Assembly (NCBI GenBank): GCA_028571685.1
Contig: CM053154.1
Coordinates: 12,122,001-12,186,000 of the forward strand
DNA from: Heterohyrax brucei
Lineage: Eukaryota > Chordata > Mammalia > Hyracoidea > Procaviidae
Direction: 5' to 3'
Length of the DNA: 64,000 nucleotides
How positions within the stretch are numbered: the stretch's first letter is position 1; each line of letters begins with the position of its first letter. The notes under the pieces are model-generated. The model was not told where the DNA came from. It was given only the letters and a program-made list of their open reading frames with translations, and ran no database searches. Positions 10,773 to 21,774 of the stretch are shown here, piece by piece. The translations under genes were made by a program, and so were the position numbers.

Positions 10773-12009
10773 GAAAGAAAGAAGGTGCCAAAACTCTGTG
10801 TAGATATAATTTCTTCCCACTCAGGAGGACATCCATGCTTCCGGACCAGCCTAGGACCATCTAGGCTTTTCTTTCCCTCTTTTTCCTCAACCAGCTTTGC
10901 TCCTTTCTGCCTTATGAAATCCCATTAGGAAGGCTCCTCAAATCCTTTGCCAGCTCCTTCTCAGTGGCCCCGCCCACTCTGGGCTCTCCTCTGGACTGCA
11001 GTCCCCATTTCCTAGCTTGTGTTTCTGCAATGAGTCTTGTCCTGCTTAGCAACTTTCAGCCGCGTGTCTTAATCCTTCCAAAACACAACTTGGATCTCCC
11101 ATCTGTCACCTATTTTCCATTGGCACATTTTTCAAAATGTTAATGACATTCATTCTCTCTTAATCTGGAAGCTTCCTAAAAGTTACCAAAGAGACAATCA
11201 ATGACAAGAGGTATTGCAAACACAGTTGTTTCCAAAACACGCAGAAAAGCTCCTCTCCAAAAACTTAAATGGCAGCTATAGTGTTTTGTCTACTTTAATA
11301 ATAATAATAATAACAATAATAAATCAAATGTCAGTCTTATAAATATTTATGATCCTAAGCCAACAGTTCATATTTGAGCATCCTTTGTTTAAAGACCACT
11401 CAAGTGCTTCTTTGACAGAAATCTTATATCCTATATATTCCCTGAGCACAATACTTAGAAAACATACCTTTATGATGTTTTCCAGGGTAATGTGAAGAAT
11501 TCAGCTAAACATGACTGTGCAGGCCCAGCCAGAGTCTCATTTATTCTGGCCCCTACGTCTGTAAAGGTTAGAAGCAAAGAAACTTCCCTGGTGGAGAGGC
11601 CACTGTGACTCCGCTCACTGATAATTAGCTATTATTTGGGCAAGAGTGCTTTTGCTTCTCAGATTAATTTCCTGGTGGGACACAAACGAATGAGAAAAAG
11701 GGCAATCACAGACTGAGGTCAAGACAGATATCATTAACATTTTGAAAAAAAAATGAGCAGACGAAAAATAAGTGACTAACAAAAGATGTTTTTGATGATA
11801 AATGATGCCATTTATCAGCAATTTGTCATCTCTGGCATAGTAGAATATATGATATTGTCTGATTCAAGATGGCCGATACCAGTCCATTTCAGCATACTAA
11901 TGCTCAGGGTCCTCATTTTAATGTGTTCCATTTTTCCTAGATTCATACTTCATAAATTCTGTGTTTTAATTATTAATGCATATTTGCAGCTATTTCTTTT
12001 TGTTCTGAA
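10773..12009. other. Unassigned stretch with an AAT run
   Basis: About 1.2 kb, mostly AT-rich, with an (AAT)n run near 11296-11321. No conserved open frame; 11786-12079 (97 codons) is probably chance in AT-rich sequence. I see no assignable transposon. Confidence 0.45.
11296..11321. repeat. (AAT)n microsatellite
   Basis: Short, slightly interrupted trinucleotide run 'aataataataataataacaa' followed by 'taataa'. Confidence 0.85.
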
Positions 12010-12244
12010 TCATGCTCCATCAAAGGTCTTGAAAGCTAGACTCCATCCATCCACATTATTAAGGTCAACTCTACTTTGAGGAGGTAGTTCTTCCTCAGCT
12101 GAATTTTGAATGCGTTCCAACCTGAGGGGCTTATCTTCTGGCCCTGTATCAGGCAATGCTCCACTGCTATTCATGAGTTTCTCACTGGCTTTCTTCCTCA
12201 TCAGTCTTTAACCTGAAAGCTTTGCTGAAAGCTGCTGTGCACCT
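12010..12244 (+). repeat. Old dispersed mammalian repeat, family not named
   Basis: The phrases 'ctactttgaggaggtagttc' 'ttcctcagctgaattttga' and 'caggcaatgctccactgcta' belong to a repeat I recognise from other mammals but cannot name. Its downstream part seems to be what is found at 58120-58240 ('gggtgaccatgccggtattt', 'ttccagcatcctagcaac', 'aaactgacaggtggtgg'). Confidence 0.4.
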
Positions 12245-12527
12245 TGGAATAAACAGAAGTTTATTCTCTCACAGTCTAGTAGGCTAGAAGTTCAAATTCA
12301 GGGTGCCAGCACCAGGGGGCTGTACCTATATCTCAAAAGAGACTGACTTAATACACAACGTAATCTTGTAGATTGAGTCCTGCCTCATTAACATCATCAA
12401 GTTAGGATTCACAGTTTACAGGAAAATCGCAGCAGAAGACGAAAGGGTGGACAATCACACAATACTAGGAATCATGGCCTAGCCAAGTTGATACATATTT
12501 TTGGGAGATACAATTCATTCCCTAACA
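12245..12527 (-). mobile_element. Family 'A' LTR, short variant
   Basis: Antisense LTR-like copy that ends at 12527 with 'caattcattccctaaca' and includes 'aagtttattctctcacagtc' and 'aatcatggcctagccaag'. Its middle is much shorter than in the 522-546 base copies. RTE sequence starts at the next base. Confidence 0.65.
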
Positions 12528-12990
12528 GTGCACCCCTGACCCAAGCCATGATACTTTCCATCACCTCATAAGCACATGACACAATAACAATGAATAATTA
12601 AAACCAAAGAAGAATTGGTGCTTTTGAATTATGACACTGTCAAAGAATACTCAATATACCATGAACTGCCAAAAGAATAAACAAGTCTGTCCTAGAAGTA
12701 CAGCCAGAGTGCTCCTTGGAAGCAACAATGACAAGAGACTTTGTCTCAAGCGCTTTGGACACGTTATCAGGAACGACCAGTCCCTGGGGAAGGACGTTAT
12801 GCTCAGTAAGACAGAGTCAATAAAAAAGAGGAAGACCCTCAACGAGTTGGATTGAGACAGTGGCTGCAATAATGGACTCAAACATAATGCTGATCATGAG
12901 GATGGCAGAGGACTGGCAGTGTTTTGTTCTCTTGTACAATGGGTCACTATGAATTGGAACTGATTAGATGGCACCTGACACACATAAAGT
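12528..12990 (+). mobile_element. RTE (BovB-like) 3' end
   Basis: Sense RTE tail directly abutting an LTR. It starts near the 'LTQAM' codons ('cccctgacccaagccatg'), continues through 'aatataccatgaactgcc', 'agtctgtcctagaagtacag', 'gctccttggaagcaac' and ends 'gattagatggcacctgacac'. Frame breaks are many. The 74-codon open frame 12631-12855 is a fragment of the C-terminal part. Confidence 0.8.
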
Positions 12991-13555
12991 TAAAGGGACA
13001 CCAATTTTAACAATGGAATCTACTTTCTGTGTAGAACACCAGAGACACAGATTCACCTGCATGTATCCATAAAAGTCTTTGGAGGGCCAATGATGCAAAC
13101 AGAAATTGTTGACTTTAGGGACCATGGCTGTGTAACCAAGTCAAGTGCACTCAGGTCAGCCAGTTTCACACCCACACACTCACTCCTGTTCCTACTTTAT
13201 CTTTTTTCCTCATTGCTGCCAAACCCAAGCACATCTCTGCCACTGAGAACAGGGCAAATTAGCCATGCCCTGTGACCTGCAGAACCTTATCTGAGTTCCT
13301 GAAAGTGTCCTTTGGAGTTAAAAGACCATTAGACATGGCTCAGTGACAAACCATGCATCAGTGCTTTAAAGGATGAAATGGCCAGATGATGTGACCAAGT
13401 GAGGTGAGGTCATTGCAGAATTGTAAAACTAGCCCCATCTCTGGAATTTCCCACGGTAGAATTTTTGGAGAGCCTCTCTGGGTGACATTCCCTCATCAAC
13501 ACCTTCTTCTTCCTTCCCTGGCCCACAGGAGCTGTTTGGGTGTGAGTCTGCTCAC
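12991..13555. other. Unassigned stretch
   Basis: About 560 bases with no named repeat and no convincing coding sequence. Confidence 0.4.
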
Positions 13556-13700
13556 CAAGTGGCAAATCCCTTGAGGACAGGGATGCTGTCTATTTTAAAT
13601 GTGTTTTCCTTTAAGTTGAGTAGGTTCATTTATTTAATGAATCTACCACTTGCTAAGCCCCAGACAGGCTTAATAAACACTTGCTGAGTTGAATTCAATA
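13556..13700 (+). mobile_element. L2-like LINE 3' fragment
   Basis: 'cccttgaggacagggatgct' 'gtctatttt' and 'ttaataaacacttgctgagt' 'tgaat' resemble the 3' end of mammalian L2, an old CR1-like LINE. Low similarity, so tentative. Confidence 0.45.
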
Positions 13701-13734
13701 CATTACATTCCCTGATGGAAATACACTAAGGTAC

Positions 13735-13790
13735 ACAGAAAGAAAGGCAGGAAAAGAGAGGAAGAGAAGGAAGGAAGGACGGAGGAAGAT
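13735..13790. repeat. Purine-rich GGAA-like tract
   Basis: Polypurine run with imperfect 'ggaa' units ('agaggaagagaaggaagg' 'aaggacggagg'). Confidence 0.7.
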
Positions 13791-14277
13791 GGACTTGTTC
13801 CTATGTTGAAAAATAAAAAGAGAAAATAAAAACAATAGAAAAACCTTCTGGTAAATATTGTAGGCATAAAAAATTATACCTAAAAAAGGTTAAGAAGGAA
13901 AAACTTACTTTGAATTTTCACCTTGCAAGACATGTAGAACAGGGCCAGGGGACTTCAAAGTCTCATCCCATTCCAGGCTATCATGACAACTGTAGGAGGA
14001 AGAACAGATGGACAAGATGATCAAGAATGCAGATCTCAGAATCAGACTGAGCATGGACAAACACGGAAGCCAGGCTGCCACACGCTAATTGTAACCTTTT
14101 GCTGTTCTTCACAGTACCCTGTCTTTTTCCCACACGGGCTTATCATTCTGTGGAATTACATATTTGTTTATATGTTAAACTGTTTGTTAATCTGTTGATT
14201 GTTAACAAGCTGTTCATTTGTTGATTTATCAGTTCAACTATTCAGTTGTTGACTAATCTGCTCTACTCCAATGTAAG
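13791..14277. other. Unassigned stretch
   Basis: About 490 AT-rich bases before a SINE. The 71-codon open frame 13983-14198 has no supporting features. Confidence 0.4.
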
Positions 14278-14478
14278 GGAACCCTCATGGTTATGGTTAA
14301 ATATTTAGCTGCTAACTCACAGGTAAGAGGTTCAAACCTTCCCAGCAGCTCCTTGAGAGAAAGACCCAGCCATCTGTTCCCATAAAGATCACAGCCTAGA
14401 AAACACTATGGGACAACTCCACTGTGTCACATGGGGTCACCATGAATCAAAATCAGCTCATCAGCACCTAACAACTCA
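14278..14478 (+). mobile_element. AfroSINE, long form
   Basis: Sense long SINE: head 'ggaaccctcatggttatggt' 'taaatatttagctgctaact', 'agaggttcaaaccttcc', then 'ggacaactccactgtgtcac' and the RTE-like end 'atggggtcaccatgaatc' 'agcacctaacaac'. The 'cacctaacaac' tail is the same as the tail of RTE at 5200-5225. Confidence 0.75.
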
Positions 14479-14565
14479 AATGCAAGCTCCATGCTTCATG
14501 CTTACTTGCTCACTGCAGTACTCCCAACACAATACTAGGCACATGTAGACAATCAGTATATACGA

Positions 14566-14740
14566 GTTGATGAATGAATGAATGATCTCAGTTACTTAAT
14601 CTCCCCAAGCTTCAATTTTCTCATTTGTAAAATAGAAATTACCGTTGTCTTGACTTTTTAGGCTGATACAGGCATCGAAGGAGATAAAGTACTTTGGATG
14701 CTGGGCTCCTGAGAGGTGTTCAATAGAGGGTAACTACAAG
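14566..14740 (+). mobile_element. MIR SINE
   Basis: After a gaatgaatgaatga run, 'cagttacttaatctccccaa' 'gcttcaattttctcatttgt' 'aaaatagaaatt' is the MIR core region, and 'gctcctgagaggtgttcaa' resembles its 3' part. Old mammal-wide SINE, sense. Confidence 0.65.
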
Positions 14741-14826
14741 GACAATGTAATTGTCATTAGTACTGACATAAGAACTAATTTATTCAAACTTATTCAGATA
14801 TTAAAATAAAGATTCAAACACAGTTA

Positions 14827-14965
14827 AGGAGTCTCTAGTTATACAGTTCATGTGCTTGGCTGTGAAACAAAATCTTGGCAGTTCAGGTTTACCTAGGGCA
14901 TCTCAGAAGACATGCCTAGTAATCTACTTCTGAAAAATCAGTCACTGAATATCCTGTGGCTGAGA
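14827..14965 (+). mobile_element. Old, decayed AfroSINE
   Basis: Weak sense copy: 'aaggagtctctagttataca' 'gttcatgtgcttggctgtg' resembles the SINE head, and 'gaaaaatcagtcactga' resembles the long-form middle. Confidence 0.4.
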
Positions 14966-15329
14966 GTGTGGCCCCAAACACCCTTTTAACTCAGAACTGT
15001 AGTCATTCCTGAGGTTCACACTTCAGCCAAAGATTAGACAGACCCATAAAACAAAATGAGACAAAATCAGCACGCTAGCGCAGGAGAAAACATAAGAAAG
15101 CTGGTAATTAGAGAACCCAAGGTTGAGTGTTGACATGTCATGGGGTTGGTAACCAATGTCACAAAACAGTAAGTATACTGTGTAATGAGAAACTACTTTG
15201 CTCTGTAAACCTGCATCTAAGGTACAATTATACATATATAAAGAAAATCCCGTGGAGCACATTTCTACTCCGACACACATAGGGCTAACACGAATCACCA
15301 CTGACTTGGTGGCCGCTTGTTAACTGGTA
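14966..15329. other. Unassigned stretch
   Basis: About 360 bases; a 92-codon minus frame (15023-15301) has no features beyond chance. Confidence 0.4.
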
Positions 15330-15491
15330 CAGTCTCTGTCACAGCTACTCACTCTGTCACTGTAACACAAAAACAGCCATAAACAGTATATAAATAAATC
15401 TATGTGACTGCATTCCCATAAAACTTTATTGATAAAAATAGGTATCTGCTAGATTTGGCCCAGGGGCCACTGTTCGCCAACAACTGCTTTA
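15330..15491 (-). mobile_element. hAT-like non-autonomous DNA transposon, copy 1
   Basis: Antisense copy of an old mammalian element: minus-strand reading starts 'cagttgttggcgaacagtgg' 'cccctgggccaaatctag' and continues with 'caataaagttttatgggaat'. The opposite orientation copy is at 17540. The hAT assignment is recalled from the CAG-type inverted end and is tentative. Confidence 0.55.
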
Positions 15492-15616
15492 GCCATCTGG
15501 CTTGCCCCACTTTAGAAAGCCAGTAAACTAATGGACATTCTTGACTTAAAAAACTAAAGAGAAATATACTTTAAAGGATAATAAGATGACTAGCTCATTT
15601 GCCACCAAAGCTAGCC

Positions 15617-15640
15617 AGCCAAGCCAAGTGCCGTCGAGTC
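15617..15640 (-). repeat. Isolated SINE-like tail motif, copy 2 of 6
   Basis: Twenty-four bases; the minus strand reads GACTCGACGGCACTTGGCTT followed by GGCT. No SINE body adjoins it on either side. Confidence 0.6.
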
Positions 15641-15844
15641 AGATAGAAGTATAATTATATAAAGAAAATGACCCACAATTATAGTTGTTGCTAGCATGGC
15701 CTGATTCCATGGAGCATGGTACTGACAGCAGACCCATTTTCAAATGTCTCCCTTACAAAGAACCACAGCATATAAAGACAAAGGAAGCAATGAAAGGATT
15801 CCCTTCTTTGGGGTTACATTTTTACTAGTTTGGATAATTTCTTG

Positions 15845-16182
15845 AGTATTTGGAGATGCCCTATGACATATACCCCTGCCGAGTCCAGGGGTTTCATGGG
15901 ACTCAGTTTAACAAACACTGGCGAATGCCACAGAGGATAGGCCCAATCAGGAGACCCGAGCTCTGGGCCAATCCGTGCCCAGTTTGTTTGGGTACTGAGA
16001 GAGGAGACAAGTGCCAGAGTCCCCGGGGAGATGTAGAAGGTCACATTGGTCACAACATCCTGGTTCCTGATTTGAGTGCCTGCAGATGCCCAGATGGTCT
16101 TCTGTGATCTGCGCCCAGTTTTTTCCAATAAAATTCCTTTTATTTTATGCTTAAGTTAGCTTGTCTGTATTTCTGTGCTCCA
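15845..16182 (+). mobile_element. Possible LTR, unassigned
   Basis: The end 'ttttttccaataaaattcct' (AATAAA signal) followed by 'gcttaagttagcttgtctgt' 'atttctgtg' is arranged like the R/U5 end of an LTR. The upstream 250 bases are GC-richer than the surroundings and hold long accidental open frames on both strands (15814-16128 minus, 15850-16107 plus). Boundaries are guesses. A tail-only motif begins directly after it at 16184. Confidence 0.35.
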
Positions 16183-16183
16183 T

Positions 16184-16218
16184 GAGTTGGATCCAACTCG
16201 ATGGCACTTGGCTTGGCA
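16184..16218 (+). repeat. Isolated SINE-like tail motif, copy 3 of 6
   Basis: Thirty-five bases starting GAGTTGGATCCAACTC and continuing with GATGGCACTTGGCTTGGCA. Together with 18737-18773 it is the longest form of the motif, and both begin at nearly the same point. Confidence 0.6.
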
Positions 16219-16612
16219 TGGTGAAACAACCCTAAATAAATTAGCAGCAGAGTTGGGTTTAATGACTTTTCAATCCTGTTTAGCTGAAGTTGGAAGAGAC
16301 ATCAAACCGGCTTCCTTGGCTGTAATTCTATCTGCATATAGTTAATAAAATTATTTTAGGTCTTTCCCAAGGCAAAACTTCAACATTTGGAAAGAGGCGG
16401 CATTTACCTTTTGTCTTTACTGACAGTTGCTGACAGCTTAAATTTCCCTTTTGGAATAAAGGTGAGCCAAAATCTCATTCTGTCTAGGATTCTACAGTAT
16501 TGTTTTCAGAATTAACTGTGAATTTCAAGGTTGCCTTAGACAAGAAAGTACAAAACATGTTTTAGAGGACTAGTTCTCAGTCACTCGGGAAGGATGACAT
16601 TCCAAAAGAACC
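16219..16612. other. Unassigned stretch
   Basis: About 390 bases, AT-rich; nothing recognised. Confidence 0.4.
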
Positions 16613-16766
16613 CAAATCCACTGCCTGCGAGTTGATTCTGATTCATAGCAACCCTATAGGATAGACTATAACTGTTACATAGAGTTTCCAAGGAGCACCT
16701 GGCAGCTTTGAACTGCCGACCTTTTGTCAGCATACGTAACACTTAACCACACCACCAGCGTTTCCG
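16613..16766 (-). mobile_element. AfroSINE, full-length short form
   Basis: Minus-strand SINE: 'tgcgagttgattctgattca' 'tagcaaccctatagg', 'agagtttccaaggagcacct', then 'cacttaaccacaccaccagc' from the tRNA-like head. Confidence 0.85.
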
Positions 16767-16951
16767 TGGATGACTCTAGAGCTGACTTTATGGGGCTGGG
16801 GTCTCCCTGTAAGCCCATGTTGCACCTGATGTGGCCCAGCCCCCAACACAGGACAGACTCTTGGGAGCACAGCCACGAACATCCAGGGTGGCAGCACCAG
16901 CCTAAGTTAAGAAATGTGCTTTAGAGTTCATCCCGAATATCTGCTTGTAGC

Positions 16952-17150
16952 CCCTTAGGTGGTGGTGGTGGTAACCACTGAGTCAAGTTCAACTCACAGC
17001 AACCTTGTGTGCACAGTAGAACTGCTCCACAGGGTTTTCAAGGCTATGACCTTTTGGAAGATTGCTCGGTCTGTCTTCTGAGGTTTCTCTGGGTAAGTCT
17101 GAACCATTAGCCTTTCTTCCAGTAGCCAAGCAACCAAGTGACCATTTGTG
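16952..17150 (-). mobile_element. AfroSINE-type, long form
   Basis: Minus-strand copy preceded by a (ggt)n run: 'gttcaactcacagcaacctt', 'cacagtagaactgctccaca' 'gggttttcaaggctatgac', then the decayed middle 'gtcttctgaggtttctctg' that in good copies carries 'gcgcctctgggtggactcg'. It ends near 17150. Confidence 0.6.
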
Positions 17151-17309
17151 CCACTCAGGGTCTCCTTCCAGGAAAGCAGTTCCTCGAGTTCAAGAGCAAA
17201 AGGCCATGCACTATGAGACAGAGGAAATGGAATCAATGGGAACTCAGGGCTGTGGAACATGGACTTGGCTTTGGTAGTGACTAGATGTGTGGCCAGATAC
17301 ATCATTTTG

Positions 17310-17498
17310 GTAAAATAGAGGGTTAGTGAAAAAGAGGAAGACTTTCAATGACATGGATTAGCACAGTGGCTGCAACAACTCACTCAAACTTAGCAATGAC
17401 TGTGAGGGTGGCACAGGACTGAGCAGTGTTTATTCTGTTGTACATGGGGTCTCTGTGAGTCACAACTGACTTGATGGCACCTAATGACAACAACAGAT
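17310..17498 (+). mobile_element. RTE 3' tail
   Basis: Last 190 bases of RTE: 'aaaaagaggaagactttcaa' 'tgacatgg', 'tgtgagggtggcacaggac', then 'tgatggcacctaatgacaac'. Heavily 5'-truncated, as RTE inserts usually are. Confidence 0.75.
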
Positions 17499-17539
17499 AA
17501 TTGTGATCTTTAGTTACCTAATCTAGAGCACTGGACTAG

Positions 17540-17756
17540 CCCAGGAGTCAGAAAACTAAGGCCTGTGGGCCAAGAAAGTTGACACTTGTTTTTGTAAATA
17601 AAGTTTTATAGAACACTGCCACAGAGTCATGTACATACTATCTATGCCTGATTTTGCCCAACAGTGGCAAAGTTGAGTAGTTGAAACAGAGGTCTAATGG
17701 CCCACAGACCTCAAAATAATTACTGTCAGGGGCTTTATAGAAAAAGTTAGCCAACT
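17540..17756 (+). mobile_element. hAT-like non-autonomous DNA transposon, copy 2
   Basis: Sense copy of the element at 15330: 'ggcctgtgggccaagaaag' near the left end, 'tttttgtaaataaagtttta' and 'cacagacctcaaaata', then 'agaaaaagttagccaactcc', which is complementary in layout to the left end. Old and internally decayed. Confidence 0.6.
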
Positions 17757-18736
17757 CCTATGCTAGATGCTTCTGATGATATCTTCCAAATTCTATGACG
17801 CTTCTTGATATGCACTTACAACACATTTCCAAAGTGTTTGCATATATGCGCACAAGTGCATATTCAAGCAATTCACTCTTCTCGTGTATAACAACTATTT
17901 ACAGATAACTGACTCTCAATGTATTCTCAGTGGCTTCCCAGGAGAGTACTTGGCCAACCAAGTCAATCCTGAGAGAGGCAGAGCAAAGTTCCTGGTCTCT
18001 GAGGAGATCTAGGAGAGAATGAACGTGTCTGTGACTGTCGTCCTGTGCCACAGCCTTCCCTGTGACACCTATAGGACTCTCTTCTCCTTGGTGGTCCAAA
18101 TCCCAGTCTACACATGTGGCATCCCAAATCTGTGGAAACCAAACCAAACTGTAAATACTCAGTCTCACTGTTTTGCTCAGTAATGGACTTGGCCAATCCT
18201 GCACTTCTAGAATAGTTTCAATTCCAGCTACTCAGAAATTGTAGATTTCTGTTTTCTTCCCAGCTAACACAATTCACAAAGGACAGCCAGCGACTGAAAT
18301 TTCTGTTAAATTCTGCCAGTTATTTAAGGAGATTGTTTCTTGTTCAAACTACTCTTGTACATAAGGTGTTAAGGGATGATTTTCCACAGAAAAATCCTTT
18401 TCCTGGAGGGAAAAAAGAAACAGCAACAGTAGTAGCTGCCACCATCATTACTGATGGTAGTGAAATTACTAGCTGACAGTGTCCGCCAGCTGGCACTTGT
18501 CTGACATGGGCCATTTGTCATTTTGACAGGAGGGCTGGAAAGGAATTGAATGATAGCTTTAATTCACATGATAGAAGGCATGCACATTCCAAAAGTAAGT
18601 GTCTGCAATTAAGAAGCTGTTAAAAAAAAAAAAATCATTAATTCCTAAAATCCTTCATCTGTCAGGAAATAGGTCCCATTTGGGTATTTAAGAAAATTAT
18701 AAAAACAAGTTGTGATTCTACTGTTCATATTTCCGT
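17757..18736. other. Unassigned stretch
   Basis: About 980 bases without a recognised repeat. Overlapping minus frames at 17899-18204 (101 and 77 codons) show no family features. Confidence 0.4.
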
Positions 18737-18773
18737 AGCCAAGCCAAGTACCGTTGAGTCGGATCCAACTCAT
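18737..18773 (-). repeat. Isolated SINE-like tail motif, copy 4 of 6
   Basis: Thirty-seven bases; minus strand begins ATGAGTTGGATCCGACTC and continues AACGGTACTTGGCTTGGCT. The flanks 'tttcc' at 18730-18734 and 18775-18779 could be target duplications. Confidence 0.6.
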
Positions 18774-19087
18774 GTTTCCCTAGGGTATCATTTTTTTTCC
18801 ACAGCCCTCAGCCAGCAAGTCGATTGACACTCAACCAGCTTGGCAACTTCAGTGACAAGAGAGACTCTCTCTCCCCTAGCATCTATATATCCACCCCAGG
18901 GAAGAGTAGGATTGGCCCTAATAGGGTCACATGACCATGCAAGACCAATTACTGTTTTCATGAGGAAAGGAGTCCCTGATGGCCAGCCTGGGTCATAGAC
19001 CCGTTCCTATGGCAGGGGTTGGAGTAAGGAGCTGGTGCAAGGTCCCCAAGTAATGAGAATAGAAAGGCCCTTTAAGGAGCCAAAACG
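18774..19087. other. Unassigned stretch
   Basis: About 310 bases; 'aggagtccctgatgg' near 18969 is a faint hint of a SINE head. Confidence 0.35.
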
Positions 19088-19165
19088 CTAACTACTTTAG
19101 GAGCTGCATACAGGTGGGCATGTGAATTTAAACCAGATTGCACACTTTCACTCAATCATGATATA
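19088..19165 (+). mobile_element. L1 3'UTR tail
   Basis: 'aggagctgcatacaggtggg' 'catgtgaattta' and 'cacactttcactcaatcat' match the last 70 bases of the long L1 (30537-30600). Confidence 0.6.
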
Positions 19166-19379
19166 CCAATCAATAGATCAGTAGACAGATAGGTTCATTA
19201 TTTTGTGTTGGCCAGAGTCTATTTTCATCTCCCATAATTACTGAAGATTTTGGATTTTCTTACATACTGTGTTCAAATATTTGAGTAAAAACATGCTGTC
19301 TTTTCTAAATTTAAGCTTCTGGAAAGCAATTCCTTTTTATCATTGATCCACATTGACTTTGCATGGAGTTTGTATGTGA

Positions 19380-19590
19380 GGGGGCCCTCTAACAGTTTAC
19401 ACATGACTGTGAACTTAAAGATTAGCAATTCAAACACAGCAGTAGTGTGAAGGAAGAAAGGATTGGTAAGCTGCTTTCATTAAGACAACCACCAAGAAAA
19501 TGCTACGGAGCACTTCTGCTCTGTAACACATTGGGTTTCCATGAGTCAGAACCAACTCAAAGGCAACTGGTTTGTGTGGGTGTGTTTATA
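19380..19590 (+). mobile_element. AfroSINE, long form, decayed
   Basis: Sense: 'ggggccctctaacagtttac' head, 'attagcaattcaaac' B-box-like region, then the well-kept end 'ctgctctgtaacacattggg' 'tttccatgagtcagaacca' 'actcaaaggcaactgg'. Confidence 0.6.
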
Positions 19591-20796
19591 CTTCCACAGA
19601 GGTCCTCCCGTGCATATCAGAATTGTAAGGAAGGTCTGCAATGATTCTGAAACCAAAAGTAATTCAAGGTGTGGACTTGACTTTGGACCCAATCTCCCAC
19701 CCTGATAGGAAGCCAGTATATCATCACAGATTCTAACTCTAGAATTCTCTACTGTTCTTATTCCTAATGGCCAAGACTGCATTTGTGGAGATGAGAATGG
19801 CTCCCACAGAGTGATGAACACTCAGAGGTCTCTAGTAGCTTTTTTCCGACATAATTTCTTAATATCCTCCATCTTTGTTCCTTGAACAAACCATCCCTAC
19901 AATCAAGTTTAAAGACATTCCATTTAAGCCCAAGTCTCTCAAAGTGGTAATGGGACATTTTTTCAAGACTGATTTAATTTTACTCTACCTTGTGCTTTTT
20001 TATTCCTTCCTCTGTTATCCTAAATACATTATTAGCATTAAATATATCAGTAAGTTGGGGAAATACAATGTTGAAATGTAAAGATTCCAGCTGGATTTAG
20101 ACTTTGTGGTTGGAGGAACAATGGTCTTATTCCAAATGACATTAAAACTCAAAGGCCTTCTGATAAGCACATGTGGACATTTGCTTTCTAAAGCCCTAAA
20201 ATATTCTCTCCTATTTTCACGGTTTCCAAATGGACTTGAATAAAACATTATTTCTCACAGGAAATATGCTCAGATGTTGTCTAAACAAGCATGGCCACTT
20301 GGAAGCCCACTGAGGTTGTGTAAGTCCAAAGACTCCCCAGCTGTCAGATGCCCCAGGCCCTTTCAGGGTGCTTCTATTGAGTTCCACAACCCCCAATTCT
20401 AAAAGTGTTTGGCACCTCGTATTTTAGGAGGCACTACAGAAAATACAGTCTCTGCCTTAATCCAACCTTCAATTTGTATCTTCAGGAGGCACACAAGTGC
20501 TGCAAATTAATAACATATTACTTTGCATGGTGTTTTTATTGTACAAGCTTGGACTTTTGCATATTATTTTAGGACATGTTCTATACTGGAATTTTAGAGT
20601 TTCTCAGATCCACACTTTCTTTGCATTTTTATTGCCTCTTGTGGGGCCTTGGTAACAGCCTCCCTGACCTTGGCTTCCCCCTGTAGTCTTTCCTTCAATC
20701 AGTTACTTTCTGGACTCCCATGATTATCACTCTCCTGGTTTGCTGCATCCACAGCACCTACAGACTGAGATTCAAACTCTGCAGCCTGGAGTTTAT
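19591..20796. other. Unassigned stretch
   Basis: About 1.2 kb; no recognised repeat and no coding signal. Open frames up to 91 codons occur on both strands and overlap each other, as expected by chance. Confidence 0.4.
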
Positions 20797-21379
20797 GCTT
20801 CTGGCCAAGATGGAGTAATGGGAGAATTTACTCTCCCACCTGAATCAAACAAACAAAATGAATAGAATATATGAAAATTTTTTTTTCAAAACGTTGGTCT
20901 TCAAACAGTAAAAAAATGTGATTTTGGAGAGATAAGAAGTAAAAGAGTCTACCATTGTCCAGTTTGCTGCCTCGGGAGAGATTCCAGGCCATAGCATAGG
21001 TCAGGGGATACCCAACAGAGCCCAGTTGACTCCCTGAATTGAAGAGACAGAGCTAAGAGTCCAGGAGGCCATAGCAGCTAGAGTTCATAGGAGAGAGTAT
21101 TGGAGAAGACAGAATTTCCTAGAAAGTGAAAAAATAGAGATTTCTTTTGTGCATTCAACTGAATACTAATTGGTACATGAGGGTGCAGAAAATAGTGTCT
21201 ATACCCAGCAAAACTATCTTCTAAAAACCATGAAGGCTTTTTCAGCTACACAAAAGTATAAAAAAATATATAACTAGTAGAACCATATTGCAATAAACAT
21301 TAAAGTAAGTTCAAACTACCTCCATCAAGAGGTAGAGACTATATACACTGGATTTTTTAAAAGTCAAGTCCTGTTTACA

Positions 21380-21402
21380 CACTCGACGGCACTTGGCTTT
21401 GC
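21380..21402 (+). repeat. Isolated SINE-like tail motif, copy 5 of 6
   Basis: About 23 bases, ACTCGACGGCACTTGGCTTT then GC, inside the old LINE fragment and followed by 'accaaaaaaa'. There is no SINE body before it. Confidence 0.6.
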
Positions 21403-21615
21403 ACCAAAAAAAGAAGCAATACATACTTTAATATTCAGACACCAAAAGGTTAGAAGTAAAAAGGACAGAAAAAGAGATACCATGCCAATACTAATCAAAA
21501 GAAATTTGGACAGGCATTATTATTATCAATTGAAGTATATATCAGACCAAAGAATATTATCAGGGGTAAAGAAGTCAATTCATTAAGAGGCTATAACAAT
21601 CTTAAATATATATTC

Positions 21616-21774
21616 CATTATTTACTGCCATTAAGTCAGTTCTGACTTACAGTGACATTATAGGATAGAGTAGAACTGCCCCATCAGATTTCCAGGGAAT
21701 ACCTGATGAATTTGAACTGCTAAACTTTTGGTTAGCAGCTATAGCACTTAACTACACACTACCAGGGTTTCCCT
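21616..21774 (-). mobile_element. AfroSINE, full-length short form
   Basis: Minus-strand SINE inside the old LINE: 'actgccattaagtcagttct', 'gagtagaactgccccatcag', 'ttttggttagcagctatagc', 'cacactaccagggtttcc'. The LINE resumes immediately on the right ('cctaataacagggttt'). Confidence 0.85.
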
